From: Vicia villosa
Lineage: Eukaryota > Streptophyta > Magnoliopsida > Fabales > Fabaceae
Length of the DNA stretch: 64,000 bases
Assembly: GCF_029867415.1 (NCBI RefSeq)
Contig: NC_081181.1
Coordinates: 69,602,558-69,666,557, forward strand
Reading direction: 5' to 3'
Part shown: piece by piece, positions 33,120 to 44,486 of the stretch
Position numbering within the stretch: position 1 is the stretch's first letter
Layout of the letters: each line of letters starts with the position of its first letter
Notes under the pieces: generated by a model
Databases searched by the model: none
What the model was told of the DNA's origin: nothing
Seen by the model: only the letters and a program-made list of their open reading frames with translations
Translations under genes and position numbers: made by a program

Positions 33120-34039
33120 TGTTTACGGTGATTTCCGGTAAACAACCGCTAGTCTTCCAAACTATAATAAATATGATTTGGTTACTCGCAGGATCGACTA
33201 GATTGATCCTAGGACATAGTCAAACAAAAGGTTTATTGATGTGATTTGGTTCATACCTGTTTGTTTTGATTTCAAGAAACTTATGTTCAAATGGTTAATC
33301 GTTCGATACAACGCTAATTGCATAAGTTAGTGTAATTTCGAAACATCAATCGTAATAAGAGAAAACATGTAAATTGCGAAATTGTAAATTGCAAGAAAAT
33401 TAAAGTACATGGAAATTAAATGACTTGGAAAGTAAAGGCATAAACAGGGAAAGAGAAGTAAAGAAATTAAAAGACATTTGATAAAAGTAAATACACATGT
33501 ATTCAAATTGATGGTGTCATACGTACATTTCTCAGCGAACTCTTTCTCTTAACAGTTGATACTTGAGCGATATGTGAGTAATTTGTACAAAATGAACACA
33601 CGAAATCCTATCATTAAGACTCCTATTTATACTAAATTCGACCCTAACGGTCGTACAATAATCTAATGCCACGTTATCCACGAGAACCCTGGGGACGCCA
33701 TCTGTCGATGTGCAGTTGATGGAAACCGTTTCGCAATTCAAATCTTCCCGCTCGAGTCCTTTTCGACGCGTGGCAGTATAGCTATATTCGAAATTGATGC
33801 GGAAATACACTAAGCTTCAGTACTTCATGCAATTTTCCGCGAATTGTCTAAGTCTCGGCAAAAAGTGCCTTTTGTGCTAGCATTAACACTCCTCTCTTTC
33901 GTTCCAACTTAGACATTTCTCTTAAAACATGGCCGTCAGTAGCCATTCTTAAATCTTCAAAGATGGTCTTCAGTAACCATCATTCTTTGAACTCAAGCTT
34001 TCGAAGGTTAATCTTCCCAAACGAAATCTCCAGCCAACA
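33120..34039 (-). repeat. T1 5' LTR (920 bp)
   Basis: It pairs with 13087-14006 (two differences seen). The minus-strand TATA box GTATAAATAGG is at about 33623-33633. Target site GGAGC follows at 34040-34044. Confidence 0.95.
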
Positions 34040-34684
34040 GGAGCAAAGAACTAATGTAGCAGAAACTTGACCATGTCATGATGAATCTTCTACAAAACAA
34101 ATCCGCACATCACACCGCAACCCTGTATCAGTCCAAAAGCCACCTAATTCAGCTCACCAAATAAGCACACAGCAGAAAAAGAACTAATTCTGCAGAACCG
34201 AAAGAAAATGGAATAAACATCAAAACCATACTCACATCTCAAGACCATATCACATTGATTACATTGGACATACATACATTGATAGTATCGATGTACCCTT
34301 CGACATCGTAATAATCAAAAACCAAAGAGTTTTCAGTTTTGACATAAAGAAAAAGAAGCTTGAAAAATACCAAGTATCCATTGAATGGTTCTGTTTCAGA
34401 TTATTCTGCCTGAAAACATAAGAAGAATTTTGGAAAGGTCTATGCAGATTTTTTTGAGCATTTGCCTTAGCAAGCGGATTTGATTTCGTGTCGAGATGCT
34501 CTTTTTGGTTCATCAAAATTCTGTCACCAGTAGAACTCAAACCTTCTCTTTTTGTGTAAGTTATACAAATCCACAGGATTTTGATCAAATGATAAGTGTT
34601 ATCAATCATGAATTGCAGTAAAAAAACAGTTGCATTACCAAATCCATTACTGAATATAAATTCAATGAAAAAACTTACTTGAGT

Positions 34685-34845
34685 GATGGCGGCCGGAAAG
34701 ATGAATCCTATACAGATTGCGACGGTTGCTCCGGTGAACTGGAAAGTATCCCAAATGCTAGGTATGAAGTTTGCTCCAAGGAAGATAACATCGATAAGGT
34801 AAGCAGTGATTGATGCAAATCTGAAGTTTTCGAGAACCAAAGGAA
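34685..34845 (-). pseudogene. exon fragment of an AVT6-type amino acid transporter
   Basis: The minus strand encodes PLVLENFRFASITAYLIDV, then FLGANFIPSIWDTFQFTGAT and VAICIGFIFPAAI, ending at a good donor (ACTCAA|GTAAGT). The GAN.IPSIWD.FQFTGAT...GFIFPAAI signature belongs to the last membrane segments of plant AVT6 (SNAT-like) transporters. Only this exon is recognised; the next exon of the true gene is not found to its left before T1. It lies in the putative Helitron and is unlikely to be functional. Confidence 0.65.
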
Positions 34846-34953
34846 ACAGTTACAGAAGTACTACCTGACCACCGGTATCAGAATAATCTTTTAATCTGTC
34901 TCTTTGAAACTAAAATGTTAAAAGATATAACAGGATGTGTTTGTTTATGATAC

Positions 34954-35480
34954 CTGAGGCTTTACTTCAACAATATGTTGTTCCTTTTTAACTACTACAG
35001 GTTCATTAGCTAACACGCTCTCCAGGTGATGAAGAAGCTTTATAGCCTGCCACGATCAAAAATTGGGATCTGCTTCTTAATGTTGCCAAACCATTGCGCT
35101 TTCCTTTTTTTCAATAAAGAAACCATCAGATGCTTCAGTATAAAGCGCCATCACCACCCGTTCTACAGTAGGTTTCCAATCAAAATCTGATGTCAATCCA
35201 CAAGTTCTCCAAGGAGAATCCTTGCTCCACCTGCAATCAATAAAAAAGGAATCCACAATAAAATGGATCAACAAATAATAAACACACCGATCATGCAACA
35301 TTGATGAATAAATGAATGAATGATTATTTTCGACTACATTCCAATGAAAGTTCAAATAAATAATGTTACCTCGTGAAGTAACCATGCTCTGCAGAGAGAC
35401 TAAGTTTGTCACGGGAAAAAACCACTTACTAAGGCATTTTGCGGCTGCGACATCGTGTAGAGGAAGACCAAGTTTGTCAT
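34954..35480 (-). pseudogene. class II trehalose-phosphate synthase fragment (two exons)
   Basis: The minus strand shows LSKWFFPVTNLVSLSAEHGY, ending at a donor (35370), an intron, then an acceptor and WSKDSPWRTCGLTSDFDW, VMALYTEASDG and, after stops, HLESVLANEPVVVKK with HIVEVKPQ, ending at a donor (34954). This follows the C-terminal phosphatase-like part of plant TPS proteins (AEHGYF.RW, LTTDFDWK, LLDHLESVLANEPV, VEVKPQ). Two in-frame stops lie at roughly 35074 and 35055. A partial tandem duplication of the KWFSP...LGL segment lies at about 35385-35520. The intron is kept, so this was copied as DNA. Confidence 0.75.
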
Positions 35481-35853
35481 AGGGAGAAAACCATTTACCA
35501 ATTAGAGGAAGCCGATTTGTTTTGTTATGGAGGAGAATAGAGGATTTTTTGCGGCATTTGAAAAAAAAGCAGAGAATGGATCGATTGAAGAAGAAGAGGG
35601 TTAGAATTTGGGGAAATTATGGTTCGTGCAATTGAATGGAATATGGAGAGTAAAAAAATTGTTGAAACCGCTTTCAATTTGGTAACCTCCAATGAACATG
35701 GGAAGTCAAATGGAGATAGTAACCGCTAGAATTTAACCTTGAATTGTGAATTGAAGAACCAAAGGTTGAGACTGATGTGGAATTTTGTGGAGTGTTTTGC
35801 TGATGTGGATAGGCAATTGATCAAGAAGTGGTAGACTCTTCTTATATGATAGA

Positions 35854-36825
35854 TATCTGTATTAATTTTAGATTTTTTTATTTATATAAAAAATCATTTA
35901 AATACTTTCAAATATTTAATATTTCAAATATTTAAAATGTTTTTAAAATCTTAATGTTTCATATTATAAATTTTTTTGAATTATAAATTTTTTCGAATTT
36001 TAAAATGAAAATTCCTAATTATAAAAAAATCTTTAAAAAAAATAGAAAAGTCAAGAAGTCTTTTAAAACCTTAAAAATAATTTCCCAAATAATCTCTTAA
36101 CATAATTCATTCATCCTCTTATTTTTACAAAACTATTTTAAAACGTATCCTCTATATATAAGTTTTAGTTTTGTAAACTAAAAAAACTAAAATAAGTTTT
36201 AAAAATTGTGAGGAAGAATAAAAGTGATATAATACCATTAATTACAAATTTGTAAATTGTGCTTTTTTATTAAGGAATGTCAAGTATTTGAAGTTCTTAA
36301 AATTGTTCATATAAACTTTCAACATCTTTCAAATGGTTGGAAATCCACCAAAACCTATGATGAATTTCTATCAATCTTGATAAACAAGATTGTTCTCACC
36401 ACACATATAACAATGAAAATAAGCAAGGAAATTTAAAGAAGAAAAGACATTAGGGTTTCTGCAGAGTACTCTCTACCCACAAACTGTGAAAAACTTTGTT
36501 ATTCACTTGGAACTGCAAATTCTGTGAATATAATTCAATTGACTTTATTACAAAATAATGAGAGTTACTTCCTATTTATAAATTTAGGTTAGCTTGCTTC
36601 CTAAGTCAAAGCCCATAACTATAAAAGCTCAAAATACCTATTATGAAACTAAATCAAATCTAATCTATTTTAAATCTAAATTAAATCTATCTAGATCTAA
36701 AATAAATTTGTGTGTAACAAACTATTCCCACACAAACAAATATTTTCGACACTATCGAGCAACCTGCTTCGACGCAAGGAATTACTTTCAACACACCGCC
36801 TAATTCATTGTGTCTAAGCTATTTA
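35854..36825. other. AT-rich DNA, possible worn copia LTR
   Basis: No gene is seen. The first part is very AT-rich with TTTTAAAA-type runs. From about 36400 to 36800 the text (TTAGGGTTTCTGCAGAGTAC, cytosine-poor leader-like sequence) may be the worn LTR belonging to the copia relic at 36826-37085; I cannot define its ends. Confidence 0.35.
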
Positions 36826-37085
36826 TATTCATAATAGCTCGTAGTCTTCTTAATATTTCGACCAACACTTTCTTCGTCATAATGTCTGCAATCTGATTCT
36901 TAGTTCTGCAATGTTTCAAATTCATCTTCCCTTTAGTTACCTCCTCTCAAAGATAGTGGAACCTCATTTCGATGTGCTTACTTCGACCATGCGCTATTGG
37001 ATTCTTTGCCAGGTTGATAGCTGACATACTCTCAATCTTCATGGTAATTGCTCCATGATCTTTATCTGTAATCTCTTCGATCAAG
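36826..37085 (-). pseudogene. Ty1/copia RNase H C-terminal relic
   Basis: The minus strand reads SAINLAKNPIAHGRSKHIEM, RFHYL, a stop, then HCRTKNQIADIMTKK. This is the conserved end of copia RNase H (SAI.LAKNP..H.RSKHIE...H.....ADI.TK). One in-frame stop and lost flanks show decay. It is not of the Sirevirus family seen elsewhere in the window. Confidence 0.75.
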
Positions 37086-37706
37086 GTGTTTCAACTTTTA
37101 GCTAACAATACACTGGTGAATAACTAACCTCGTGGAAACAAGCAAGGGGACATGCAACCCTCCCAATAATGGTGTTTCCTTTATCATCTAATTAATGCAT
37201 GGAAGAATATGATGACTTTGCAACTTTTGAGGATCCAAACAGTAGTTTCATCCAACTTTGCATGGTTATAATTACTCACAAAAACTTTCATATAATGACC
37301 GATTTAGAGACTCCTTAAAATGTTCAGTTAAAAATTTGTCCCTGCAGAGACTTAAACAATTTGATCACCAAATTGTTCTCTAAACCCCAAATTTTATATT
37401 ATGAAAAAATTCAAGTAAAACTCAATAGGATCAGCATATTTTAACTTTCATTCTTCATTTTGATCCAATCTCACTTTGTTTAAAAGTGTAGTCATAATGT
37501 TGAACTTTATACATTTTAAACAAAAACAACATTCAACCCATTGATCTATTTTCAATGAAGATGACGCCAGAATTGTAATCTGGTTTCCTTCCTACATATA
37601 TATTTACGAAGCATTGGATTTCAGAGCCCACCAAAATCAAGCTAGAGACCATTAAGACGTTGTTGTATCTCATACTTCTAGAAGACTAACCAAACTATTC
37701 CAGTAT
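37086..37706. other. intergenic, no supported gene
   Basis: AT-rich sequence between the copia relic and the stop codon of the polymerase gene; it should include the gene's 3' UTR. I see no domain or repeat structure in it. Confidence 0.5.
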
Positions 37707-40700
37707 TTAGAGATTTCTTTCATGTGGTTCAAGCCAAGGAAAACCAAGGAAATCAAACACCTCCCTTTCTGTATACAGTTTCATATTTGCAGTACCTTTT
37801 GTGCCCTGTAAAATCAAATGAATCAGGATATAATTGTTTTAATCTTTTTCGGGTTTTAAAAAAGGCCATACCCGTTTGCCACCAGAACCCTGAATAGCAG
37901 GAAACAACCCTGTATCATCAAGCCTGAATCCTTTAGATTCTGCTTGCAGCCTCAACCTGCACCCAAACACCCAAAAGGAGGAAAAGCAACATAACTCGCC
38001 AACTATAGATCTTAAAGAAATCAATGAAATCGATATATAAATAAGATATTCCATCAAATTTGAAAAAGAACGTATGGTTACGGAAGCATCTGTTTTTTAA
38101 ATGAGAGGCAGATGAAAATGCTACCTTGGTAGCTTTTTAGGAAATATATCTGTCTAGTTCAGTCATAATGACAATGGAAAGTTCAGTGGAAAAGGAAGCA
38201 AGCATACCTCCTATTTAATACATCATTTCCGGTCCAAGCTACAAGTCCGAAAGCATATATGTCTCTTGGGTATACCTGCCAATACATTATCCATCACATG
38301 CACTTTTAAAATGTTCATAAATAATAAGCCTGGATATTAAAACTTGGCAGCAAACTACAACGAAAAATATGAACAATAGAGTGTCGCGTTAACATTTCAC
38401 CACGGTATTCAATGGTTAATGACAAAAGGAGAAAATTAAAAAACATTAGAAAAGTATGAATAATCTTCTGAAGTATCATATAAAAAAGCATGCAAGTACA
38501 ACTCTACAACAATATTTACAATGCTATATATGTCAGAAGTAAGGAAAACTAAATAAGAACTTTTTTTTCATCAGTCATTCTATGAAGAGATACCATCTGT
38601 CACCTTTAAATCAATACGATGCCGCAACTCCCGTCCAGGATAAGTGCAAAAACCAAAGTATGTGTCAACACCAGAATCATCGCCCTGTGTGCATATGTGA
38701 AAAGGTTACTGCAGAAACATCTACCAAATGACTGACAAACAAAAATACCAGTAGAGATTGAATCAGTAAAATGCATGTTTTAGCTATAATTAATTATATT
38801 ATCAATGGAAGATAAAGCTATTTAAAAAGAGGATGAGATTATGAACTGCTTATAGAATAGGATGATGGTTTGTATAAGATTCATGGTGTATATTACAAAT
38901 AATTACATGCTCCTGATTTTGGTATTAGCAATTTTTAATATTTTAGAACAGTTATGCAAGTTCTAAATCCAAGTACACGCTTATTTAGGATAATATCAAT
39001 TAATGACTCATAATGCTATCTATGTTTAGCAGGAACGCATAGTCAGCCAAATAAAATTCCATGTGTAGACAAAAAGAAAAAGCCAACATTACCTTTTCAC
39101 TATGAGTACTAAAAATTAAATCTTCCCTCAGGAAATTCATATCCTTTAAACGCTTGACAAACTTGAGCAAAAATCCTTTGTGACTGCAACACGTGAACAA
39201 ATCTAGTGAGCCTCTCAGCATGAGAAAAAATATTGCATAAATAAAAGAGAAGTGTAGAATGATAGTTGATCATATTTTCAAAAACCAAGATAAAAAGGAA
39301 CAAAAGAAGTCAAGGAAGCTACAGAAGTAATAACGACATGTGTGTGTTGATTGAAATGCATACTCAGTTGAATACAGTATAACTGCAGATTTCCCAATGA
39401 ATACAAAATATGAAAACCAAGCAGTACCTTGTTCCATCAGGATGTGTTATAATGATATCAATGTCCCCACAGGTAGCTTTCCCGCGTCGATATGATCCTC
39501 CACAAATAATGATAGCCTAAATGAATCAAAAGCATAGTAACCAGGTTTTCAAAATTCAATGTTATGCTTCAATTCTAACTGAGGGGGCAACAAATAAAAA
39601 TACTTCAAAAAAGGGAAAATAATTAACTATTTGTCCTTTTGTTACAGCCTAGTGGTTTGGCTGTAGGATATCTTATATGGAATCTCGGGTTTAAACCCGG
39701 GTCATCACATTTCCTCCTTCCTACAAGTGTTTATTTTAGTATGTGTTGGTAAAAAAAATTATTAATTATTAAAGTGGCACTAATGACCATCATTATTGTT
39801 CAAACTGCTATTTATTTATGAACAAAATGTTGAAGTGCTCACCCCAGGTAAAATATCCTCCCCAACTTTCTGCAAAATGCGTTCCATCTCTTGAACCTAT
39901 CGAATCAAAAATAGAACGGTGATTTTAGGTAAAATAAAACAAGTTCCTTTTTTGGGAAATAAAGCAAATAAAAGGTACCACCGGACAGACCTCATGGCGT
40001 GGAATCCGTTGCCTGATATCATCAAAGTATTTCAATCCTAACTTCTGTGCATTTGTAAGTGAATCATCATTCCTAAGATCATCTAATGTACGGTACCCTT
40101 TGTCATACAATTTCAGAGCTGTGGCTGGGCCTACACCCCAAACTTCTCCAAATAAAGATATTGTTTGCACCTACAGTTGAATTGAATCAGATGACGCACA
40201 AGATTGCAATTAAACTGTCAAAATTATACAGGGTGTTACTATTTTATGGAATATGCTATTTCCTATTATATATCAATCAACTAACCAATAAAAGATAAGA
40301 ATAACAAAATGCCAATCAGTGGGACAGTAAGTTATAAAATTAAATAAGTATATGATCAAATGTGTTTAAAAAGGCCAAGTACTAAATACCTTTTCATCAG
40401 TTTCAAAGTGTTCCAATTTCGATAACTTCCCAGTAGTGATTATCTCCTGAATCTGAACACAACAAAAACAATTGTTTGTCACAACCGGATATTTTGCACA
40501 CCCCTACTCCTATGTAGGTAGCCCTTTGTGAGACACCAGAAACCAGCCCCCGAAGCTAGGGTTCGTGGGAAAATAACCAAGACACTTGCGTAGTCCATCG
40601 ATCACCTCATAGTGCTCAAGGATCATAATACCCAAGTCCCAACCAGACAACGAGGATCATAGGATACCTAAATGTTATTATTACACTAAAGATGGCTGAC

Positions 40701-42392
40701 TCATGACATTTTAGCTGAGGAGGATCTTATAGGAGAGAAGAACAACAGAGCTATTAGCAACTATTCAAAAAACTTAAGATAAAATTTCCATTCAAACTTC
40801 CAGTAGATAAGCAGTGTAAGAAGAAAGAGGCCCCTAAGTCAAGACAAAATGTCTAGTCATAAATTCACTTACATGTTCCTTCATTGATTTTCCAATTGAC
40901 GGGAGGTTTTTTATCTGATCTGCACTTTCAATTTTAAATGACAACTTCTCAATCACCGAAATAGCTTTGTAATAGCTAAACGATCTCCGGTCCTCCCCCA
41001 ATGCTTTCAAACATCATCAGCACAATAAACGAACTTTAGAATAACCGGAAATGATAAAAGAAGAAAACAACAATATATATGTAGGAGTTATATGAGTCTT
41101 ATACCTCTATATATATTCACAAGTTTCCCAAATATCTCTGTGATGTTCTTGTTTAGATCAGGTGGACAGTACGGCAAGGACGACTGCAGTGAGCTCACCA
41201 TGATAGAAGAGTTTCAACAAGGCATGAAAATTAGAGTGTGAACTTAAAGATAAACAATAAAGATAAAGTAAATAGTCATCAAATGTAGGGATGTGGATCT
41301 TACTGCCTCATTTTCATTTTCAGCATCAAGGTGTTGTGATCTTCTCTCAGTGTTATTTAAACTCTCATTTTCACCGTGACTGTTTGTCGTGCTTGTTGAT
41401 GAAAGTGGTGCATTTTCTTTTTTATCTCTGTTACTATAAAGGTTTACGACTTCGGTATCATCAGAAGATACTTTGATCTTCTTATTTTGTAATTGTTGAG
41501 GTTCGCTAGAAATGCTCCCATCAGTTGACTTGGAATCCAAAGACTTGTCATGTTCATTGATACCTTCCCCTTGAGGATCCAAATTCAGTACATACAGATC
41601 CTCAGATAATTTCTCCCCTGACTTCAAACTTTCCTCCAGCCATTGATATTGGAGAACTCTCTGCAGAAAGCATCATCGACCAATAAAATGAAAACATGTA
41701 AAAGCACATTCTGAAGGTGACTGTTAACCAACAGAAAATAATTGCATACCAACATGATTAGGCCATTCAAATACTGTTAATCCATTTCCATTTTGATGGT
41801 TTTAAGATATTCAGAACACAACATTAAATTGGGACCCTCAGATGTAGTTAGCATTTTTTTCACCTCATGAAACAATAATAAACTCAACAGATGAAGCATA
41901 AACATCATACACAACATTAACACGCAATTTAAGTAAATGGTAATGAAATGAATAAATGCAACAATATGTGTAGTATCGGCATATTGTCAAACACCTTGCA
42001 GAGTGTAAGTACTACATATAACTGAATCCAGTACAAATTAAAAAAAGCGAACCCCTTTAAAACGTAACAAGCGGTGGCTATCGAGTTCATGTAGAAGGGT
42101 TTGTGAGTCGACGGCGAAAAGATGAGTAACACGTTTTGAGAAGCGCTCTTCTATCACAGCCCCCATTTGCATCATCCTCTGCTTCCAAATCTTACACATA
42201 CAAAAATAGAGAAATTAGAAGTAAAAAATAGAAAGTTTGGAATTGAAAATGGATAGTAGAAAAAGTGTTTGTGTTTTGAACCTGTAATCTCCGAGATTGA
42301 ACTCCTTTGGCTACAAAGAAGACAATCATTCCTTCAAACATTCCGAGAGGATCACATTGTTGTTTCGTTGCAGCTTTTGTCTTTGCCGCCAT
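37707..42392 (-). CDS. POLL: DNA polymerase lambda (X family), 14 exons, 541 aa
   Basis: Exons (minus): 42392-42282, 42190-42053, 41660-41304, 41183-41105, 41003-40873, 40452-40390, 40170-39991, 39896-39843, 39516-39428, 39183-39093, 38684-38604, 38275-38208, 37956-37872 and 37805-37707. All junctions are GT-AG and in phase, totalling 1,626 bases. The nuclear protein fills gaps in base excision repair and end joining. It has an N-terminal BRCT domain (GMFEGMIVFFVAKGVQSRRL...GAVIEERFSKRVTHLFAVD), a Ser-rich linker, a lyase domain with HhH motif (NLPSIGKSMKEH), a second HhH (WGVGPATALKLYDKG), the palm aspartates in CGDIDIIITHPDG and RHRIDLK, and the C terminus FDFLGFPWLEPHERN. Arabidopsis Pol lambda is about the same length. 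I chose ATG 42392 (MAAKTK) over the in-frame 42419 (MNEKRE), which lies just upstream; either is possible. No defect seen. Confidence 0.95.
39640..39760 (+). repeat. tRNA-like SINE candidate in intron 8 of the polymerase gene
   Basis: CAGCCTAGTGGTTTGG (39645-39660) resembles an A box and GGTTTAAACCC (39688-39698) a B box, about 30 bases apart as in tRNA-derived SINE heads. It lies antisense to the gene within an intron. A T-rich and AT-rich tail follows. No target-site duplication was found by eye. Confidence 0.4.
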
Positions 42393-42489
42393 TTCAATGA
42401 GCTCTCTTTTTTCATTCACTCATTCAACGCTGCTGCTTCTAACAGACGCCAAGGATGTAATGTAATGTAACTACATGTGAGTCTCGAGC

Positions 42490-42495
42490 CACGTG
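42490..42495 (-). promoter_or_regulatory. G-box in the DNA polymerase lambda upstream region
   Basis: CACGTG, within GCCACGTGTGG, lies about 100 bases before the chosen ATG. The G-box is a common bZIP/bHLH binding site in plant promoters. No clear TATA box is seen at the expected spacing. Confidence 0.5.
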
Positions 42496-42600
42496 TGGAG
42501 ACACTTAAATAAATTATTATTATGTTATAAATGAAGAGAAACTCTTATTACACCCCTTAGTCTCTTATACATCATGTGCGATTCTTAAAATTCCTCCTGT

Positions 42601-43253
42601 TTTCGTAAGTGTACATCAGAAAATATTTTTTTTTGTTAAAAGTTATTTTGTTCCATAGATGCATATACAGAAGATCTCCTGATATGTATCTATGTAACCA
42701 TTTGATTTTATATTCGCGTCAGACTCTTCTCCTCCCTCATTCTTCACATTTCTCATTTCAAAACTCTCAAACTCTCTCGACCTCAAAAATCAAACTTCCA
42801 CCAAAGTTGTTTTTTCTTCTTCTTGAGTTCAGTCGTTAACGTCAACATCAACGATCAACACATTCTAACAACTTCAAAACTCAACTTAATCGATAAGTTT
42901 TTGAGTTTTCGAGTTATTTTAGAGTATTTCCCGTAATAGAGTTTGAATACACTTTTAGATGTAAAAAATCATTAGGTAGTTTTAGAAACATAGCTTAGAG
43001 GCAATGTAGGTATTTTTTTTATGTGTAAAACGGACGATCTGAGGTGAAAATTGATTTTTCCAACTATGTGAACAGTGACTTACGCCATTTTTGTGTTTCT
43101 GAAGTTGCAGAATGTTTCGTAGTTGCATCTACGAAACAATTGAAACGTTAGGTCATTCCATAGATGCACCTACGAAACAACTCCAGGTTTTTGAAATGTT
43201 GGGTTCTTCCGTTGATACATATACGGAAGAGTTCCGTATGTGCACATACGGAA
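42601..43253. repeat. series of six 22-24-bp palindromes
   Basis: Related inverted sequences sit at 42601-42622, 42651-42672, 43114-43137, 43156-43177, 43206-43229 and 43232-43253. Each has the plan TTCCGTAnnTGCAnnTACGGAA with variation. The last is a perfect palindrome (half site TTCCGTATGTG) and the third is nearly so. The first two are worn. No other gene or repeat is recognised in 42500-43336. Confidence 0.7.
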
Positions 43254-43336
43254 GTAAATTTGTTATTTTTTTCCTTTTTCTTGTTGTAAGTAAATTGTAT
43301 CTAACTCAATTTTATTTGTAATACAATGCAGACATT

Positions 43337-43555
43337 ATGACCGACCATCCAGATAGACTTATACGTAAGAGGGTTGCACAGCATGCCTCTGTGCGGCGTG
43401 AATTGTTGCAGGTATTGTCACAGGTGACAGATGGAGCTGTCGTTCCAATAGATGTACCTGCTACAACCGTTCCAACAGAGGAGCCTTCTACATCTGTTCC
43501 AGTAGAGGGATCTTCCACATCTACTACTTCATCCCTGAGGCCTCAGCACCAGTAA
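43337..43555 (+). CDS. short frame of unknown function (72 aa)
   Basis: An ATG-started frame (MTDHPDRLIRKRVAQHAS...) with a basic N-terminal half and a Thr/Ser/Pro/Val-rich end in which a VPxEgSST-like phrase repeats. It begins about 84 bases after the last palindrome and ends 16 bases before PBS-like sequence, so it is probably the truncated first exon of a larger unit cut by the retroelement. I do not recognise the family. Confidence 0.3.
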   Translation: MTDHPDRLIRKRVAQHASVRRELLQVLSQVTDGAVVPIDVPATTVPTEEPSTSVPVEGSSTSTTSSLRPQHQ

Positions 43556-43571
43556 AGGGGCCTTCGACACC

Positions 43572-44486
43572 GTCCCACTGAGCGTGCCAATTTGTTTACT
43601 GTGGTTTTTGGTAAACAACCGCTAGTCTTCCAAATTCTATGTTTTGGTAACTTACAGGATCGACTAGATTGATCCTAGGACATGTGTCTAACTTTGGTTA
43701 GTTTTATGGTTGAATTCATGTTCTAATTCTACCCTACTTGACAAAGATATGGAACGCTTTTATAAAGGGTATGATTATTTGACACTGTAAACGAAAGCGA
43801 CTTCGATTATAAAATTTTAAATGGCTATGATAAAGATTTTAAGTTAAGAGTTTAAAGAGAAATAAAGACATGTAAAATGAACCTACAAACTTAAAGACTT
43901 CGGGTAGAGAAAGTAAAGGAAATCGAAAAGGATACTTAAATAACTTGTATTGATAAAATAAAATAACATTAAAAAGACGATACTAGTGTTTCTCATACGT
44001 ACATTCTCAGCAAACTCTTTCTCTACGCTGGTACTTTGAGTATATTTGAGTGACTTTGTACAAAATGAACACCTCAATTCCTAACATTAAGATCCTTATT
44101 TATACTAATTCAACCCTAACGGTCTCTTAACAGAAATGCCACGTTTCTAGTCGCATGCGCTTCGATTCTCTAAGACTTCCACGCGTATTTCTAGCCAAAC
44201 GAACCACTTTGAAATTCAAATTCTTCCCGCTCGAAGTCCCAAAGTGCAATCAACGTGACCGTCGAAGCATGTCTTCTGACTATCTAAAAATATTCTAAGT
44301 CTTTTATTTCTTCGACTTCAAAAGCAACTTGCATTAGACTCCACTTCGATTTAGCAAGATACCCCTTATAAAAATGACTTATGTTGAGATTAGAAGGCCA
44401 CTTCTCATGCCTCTCTTCGAAACATAATATTTCTAAAATATTATTTATGCTTTGTCGAAATGTTCAGCTAACAAATTGCCCCCAAT
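43572..44486 (-). mobile_element. T1-related LTR (43593-44473) with PBS on one side and PPT on the other
   Basis: The LTR (881 bp, TGTTTACTG...AGCTAACA) shares the T1 LTR plan (AAACAACCGCTAGTCTTCCA, GGATCGACTAGATTGATCCT) but is clearly older. On its left the T1-type PBS (43572-43589, one change) is spaced by the same three bases; on its right is the T1-type PPT (44474-44486), and antisense gene sequence follows. An ordinary LTR has internal sequence on only one side. The minus-strand TATA is near 44095-44105 (AGTATAAATAAGG). Confidence 0.8.

Larger units (their letters stand above)
13087..34039 (-). mobile_element. young Tat-lineage Ty3/gypsy element T1 with antisense genes
   Basis: This complete element is 20,953 bp, of which about 5.47 kb is a nested insertion. 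Minus-strand order: 5' LTR 34039-33120, PBS TGGCACGCCCAGTGGGAC (33116-33099), gag, protease, [nested element], RT-RNase H-integrase, two plus-strand (antisense) genes, PPT (14007-14019) and 3' LTR. The second RNase H-like domain after the first, the large gag and the antisense ORFs next to the 3' LTR are known features of the Tat lineage (Ogre, Grande and relatives). The target site GGAGC and the near-identical LTRs show recent insertion. gag carries a frameshift and a stop, so this copy is probably defective although pol is open. Confidence 0.93.
9322..35853 (-). mobile_element. probable Helitron with captured gene fragments, split by gypsy element T1
   Basis: Without the 20.96-kb T1 insertion the two flanks rejoin into about 5.6 kb. 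On the minus strand the candidate 5' end is A|TCTATCATATAAGAAGAG at 35853, the TC start after a host A that Helitrons use. At the other end lies a GTGCGAATGCA hairpin core (9322-9336), but no clean CTRR end follows because the minisatellite begins there. Between them lie exon fragments of class II TPS, AVT6-like, GT17 and AVT1-like genes, all on the minus strand and some with introns kept. Several unrelated, same-strand, intron-retaining fragments are a Helitron hallmark. The 3' boundary is uncertain. Confidence 0.5.

Noticed and set aside
34440..34570. Minus-strand frame after the AVT6-like exon (SSTGDRILMNQKEHL)
   Set aside because: It lies past a good splice donor and does not match the next AVT6 exon; not enough to call another gene fragment.
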